Assembly: GCA_020025735.1 (NCBI GenBank)
Contig: JAHHRP010000093.1
Coordinates: 1 to 7,299 of the forward strand
Length of the DNA: 7,299 bases
Source of the DNA: Evtepia sp.
GTDB taxonomy: Bacteria; Bacillota; Clostridia; Oscillospirales; Oscillospiraceae
Direction of reading: 5' to 3'
Shown here: in pieces, positions 5,812-7,299 of the stretch
How the letters are laid out: every line of letters begins with the position of its first letter
Position numbering within the stretch: the first letter of the stretch is position 1
Notes under the pieces: model-generated
Told to the model about the DNA's origin: nothing
The model's input: the letters and a program-made list of their open reading frames with translations, nothing else
Database searches by the model: none
Program-made: the position numbers and the translations under genes

Positions 5812-7176
5812 TTAGGAGTCAAGGAAAATATCACGAAAGGCTTGGATGCCCTTGGCGTGGGAGATCACAATGACCCGATCCCCTGAGGATAGGACGGTGT
5901 TTCCAGAAGGGATGACAACCTGATTTTTATGTAGGAGGGCTACGATGAGAAAGCCCTTACGGATTTCCAAATCCTTCAGGGGGATACCCAGGTTGGGCGT
6001 GTTGTCTTGAAGAATGAACTCTGCGGCCTCAGCATCGGTGTCTGCAATGCGGTGAAGAGAGGTCATCACGCTACCGCTCTTGTCTTGCAAGCCGCGGACC
6101 AATCGGAGGATTCGAGCCACTGTGATGAGCTTGGGGGCCACGACGCAGTCCAGCCCAGCGGCTTGGACTACCTCAGAATAGTTGACCCGATTGCACTTGG
6201 CCACAACCTTTCGCACCCCCTGCTGCTGGGCATAAAGGGCAGAGATCAGGTTGTCTTCATCTCGGCCGGTGAGAGCGATGAAAGCATCGTTGTTGGTGAA
6301 ATGTTCTGAATGAAGCAATTCCTGGTCGGTGCCGTCCCCATGAAGGATGAGTGCTTCTGGGAGCCACTCAGACAAAGCCCGGCAGTGGGCCTCGTTGTTT
6401 TCCACTAGAGTAACCCGCACACCCATAGAAAGGAGCATTTTGGATAGATAGTGGGCAATCCGGCTGCCGCCGATGAGGAAAGCAGAATGGATGCGGGGCA
6501 AATCGCGTCCCAAAGTACGAAGATAGGAGTACAGATCTTTGGGGGAACCAGTGACGTATAGCTTGTCTCCTACCTGAGGAACGAAGTCTCCGTTGGGGAC
6601 GATGAGTTGTCCCTTTCGCTCGGCGGCAGAGAAGAGGATTGATAGGTTGCTGGTCCGACGAAAAAGGCTGGAGAGGGGAATGCCTACCATAGGATCGCTC
6701 TCTAGGACTCGAATCCCAAGCATTTCCACCTTGCCGCGGAAGAAGGTGTCTACATTGGCGGCGGCAGGGAAGCGGAGCAGCCGGGAAATTTCCAGTGCAG
6801 AGGAATACTCTGGGTTGATGACGGCATCCACATTCAGATCCTTTTGCAGTGCAGGCAAATCACTGGTATAGATGATGTCTCGAATGCGGGCGATGGTGAA
6901 CTTGGTTCCCAGTCGTTTTGCAGTCAAGCAGCAGAGCATATTCACCTCGTCCAAGTTGGTGGTGGCTAGGACCAAATCAGCGTCTTCAGCTCCAGCTTCA
7001 CAAAGGACAGAAGGGGCAGCGCCAGGACCCTTGATGCACATAACATCCAAAGTATCGCTGGCCCGATGAATGGCGGCATTGTCGTTGTCGATGATGGTGA
7101 CATCGTGATTCTCTCGAGAGAGGTAGGCTGCCAAGGTGGAACCTACCTTGCCAGCGCCAATAATAATGATATTCAC
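5812..7176 (-). CDS. trkA: Trk potassium uptake regulatory subunit TrkA
   Basis: TrkA is the cytoplasmic gating ring of the Trk K+ transporter; it binds NAD(H) or adenine nucleotides and controls the TrkH pore. The 454-residue protein has the full tandem arrangement RCK_N-RCK_C-RCK_N-RCK_C. The first Rossmann fold has GAGKVG (7-12) with the acidic end of strand 2 at Asp30. Its C-domain spans about 140-220. The second fold has IGGSRIAHYL (235-244), the acidic Glu259 and GDGTD (280-284), followed by a C-domain of about 375-454. The tandem structure separates it from single-unit KtrA. The GTG start has AAGGAG (7185-7190) 8 bases upstream. It is the first gene of the - strand cluster, with trkH 132 bases downstream. 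RCK_C domains of some relatives bind cyclic di-AMP; nothing here shows whether this one does. Confidence 0.96.
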   Translation of the reverse strand: MNIIIIGAGKVGSTLAAYLSRENHDVTIIDNDNAAIHRASDTLDVMCIKGPGAAPSVLCEAGAEDADLVLATTNLDEVNMLCCLTAKRLGTKFTIARIRDIIYTSDLPALQKDLNVDAVINPEYSSALEISRLLRFPAAANVDTFFRGKVEMLGIRVLESDPMVGIPLSSLFRRTSNLSILFSAAERKGQLIVPNGDFVPQVGDKLYVTGSPKDLYSYLRTLGRDLPRIHSAFLIGGSRIAHYLSKMLLSMGVRVTLVENNEAHCRALSEWLPEALILHGDGTDQELLHSEHFTNNDAFIALTGRDEDNLISALYAQQQGVRKVVAKCNRVNYSEVVQAAGLDCVVAPKLITVARILRLVRGLQDKSGSVMTSLHRIADTDAEAAEFILQDNTPNLGIPLKDLEIRKGFLIVALLHKNQVVIPSGNTVLSSGDRVIVISHAKGIQAFRDIFLDS

Positions 7177-7206
7177 ACAACATTCTCCTTCTCGAATGGG
7201 GGCAGA

Positions 7207-7222
7207 GCCGATGTAGGTCGGC
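7207..7222 (-). other. Small hairpin in the trkA 5' leader
   Basis: GCCGA (7207-7211) and TCGGC (7218-7222) form a 5-bp stem with a 6-base loop between the predicted transcription start and the trkA ribosome binding site. It is short and has no T run. I note it only as possible leader structure. Confidence 0.2.
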
Positions 7223-7247
7223 AGTGTATGACAGAAAAATTTACCCC

Positions 7248-7276
7248 ATCATAACACAGAATATCGAAAGACGCAA
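7248..7276 (-). promoter_or_regulatory. Promoter of trkA
   Basis: On the - strand, TTGCGT (7276-7271) is followed after exactly 17 bases by TATGAT (7253-7248). The -10 box matches the sigma-A consensus at five of six positions and the -35 box at three of six. Transcription would start near 7241, giving a leader of about 65 bases before the GTG of trkA. No operator-like repeat is obvious near it. Confidence 0.6.
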
Positions 7277-7299
7277 TTCAGTAGCAGACAATGTATTAT

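Noticed and set aside
1..7299. Search for CRISPR arrays, insertion sequences, tRNA or rRNA genes, phage genes or defence genes
   Set aside because: I saw no spaced repeats, transposase motifs, attachment-site duplications or structural RNA genes. The four large genes are ordinary chromosomal genes.

Overview
This window looks like chromosomal DNA from a Gram-positive anaerobe of the Clostridia, possibly a gut Oscillospiraceae-type organism. The clues are strong AAGGAG-type ribosome binding sites, moderate GC, a short form of ThiC under a TPP riboswitch, and a K+-dependent membrane pyrophosphatase. The lineage is an inference; no 16S or other marker is present.

Left part, + strand (1-1852): a TPP riboswitch (about 25-112) is followed by an intrinsic terminator (128-158), the usual arrangement for thiamine-controlled premature termination. 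A leader of about 300 bases follows. It holds a small ORF (265-435, 56 codons) with its own good ribosome binding site, then thiC (454-1761), the pyrimidine-branch enzyme of thiamine synthesis. A 16-bp bidirectional terminator (1803-1852) closes the unit and also serves the convergent hppA gene.

Right part, - strand (7276 down to 1917): trkA (7176-5812), trkH (5679-4243) and hppA (4040-1917) lie head to tail. trkA has a recognisable promoter at the right edge. hppA has its own near-consensus promoter inside the 202-base trkH-hppA gap. TrkA (cytoplasmic nucleotide-binding gate) and TrkH (membrane pore) form a K+ uptake system. HppA is a membrane pyrophosphatase whose motifs mark it as K+-dependent, and probably Na+-pumping or Na+/H+-pumping. 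The trio therefore combines K+ accumulation with a PPi-driven ion pump that needs K+.

All four large genes look intact and belong to well-known families, and no unknown multigene system is evident. The points most worth a second look are the small ORF and the partial riboswitch repeat in the thiC leader, the CX2CX3C spacing of the ThiC cluster motif, and the structured 132-base trkA-trkH gap, where trkH lacks a visible ribosome binding site.
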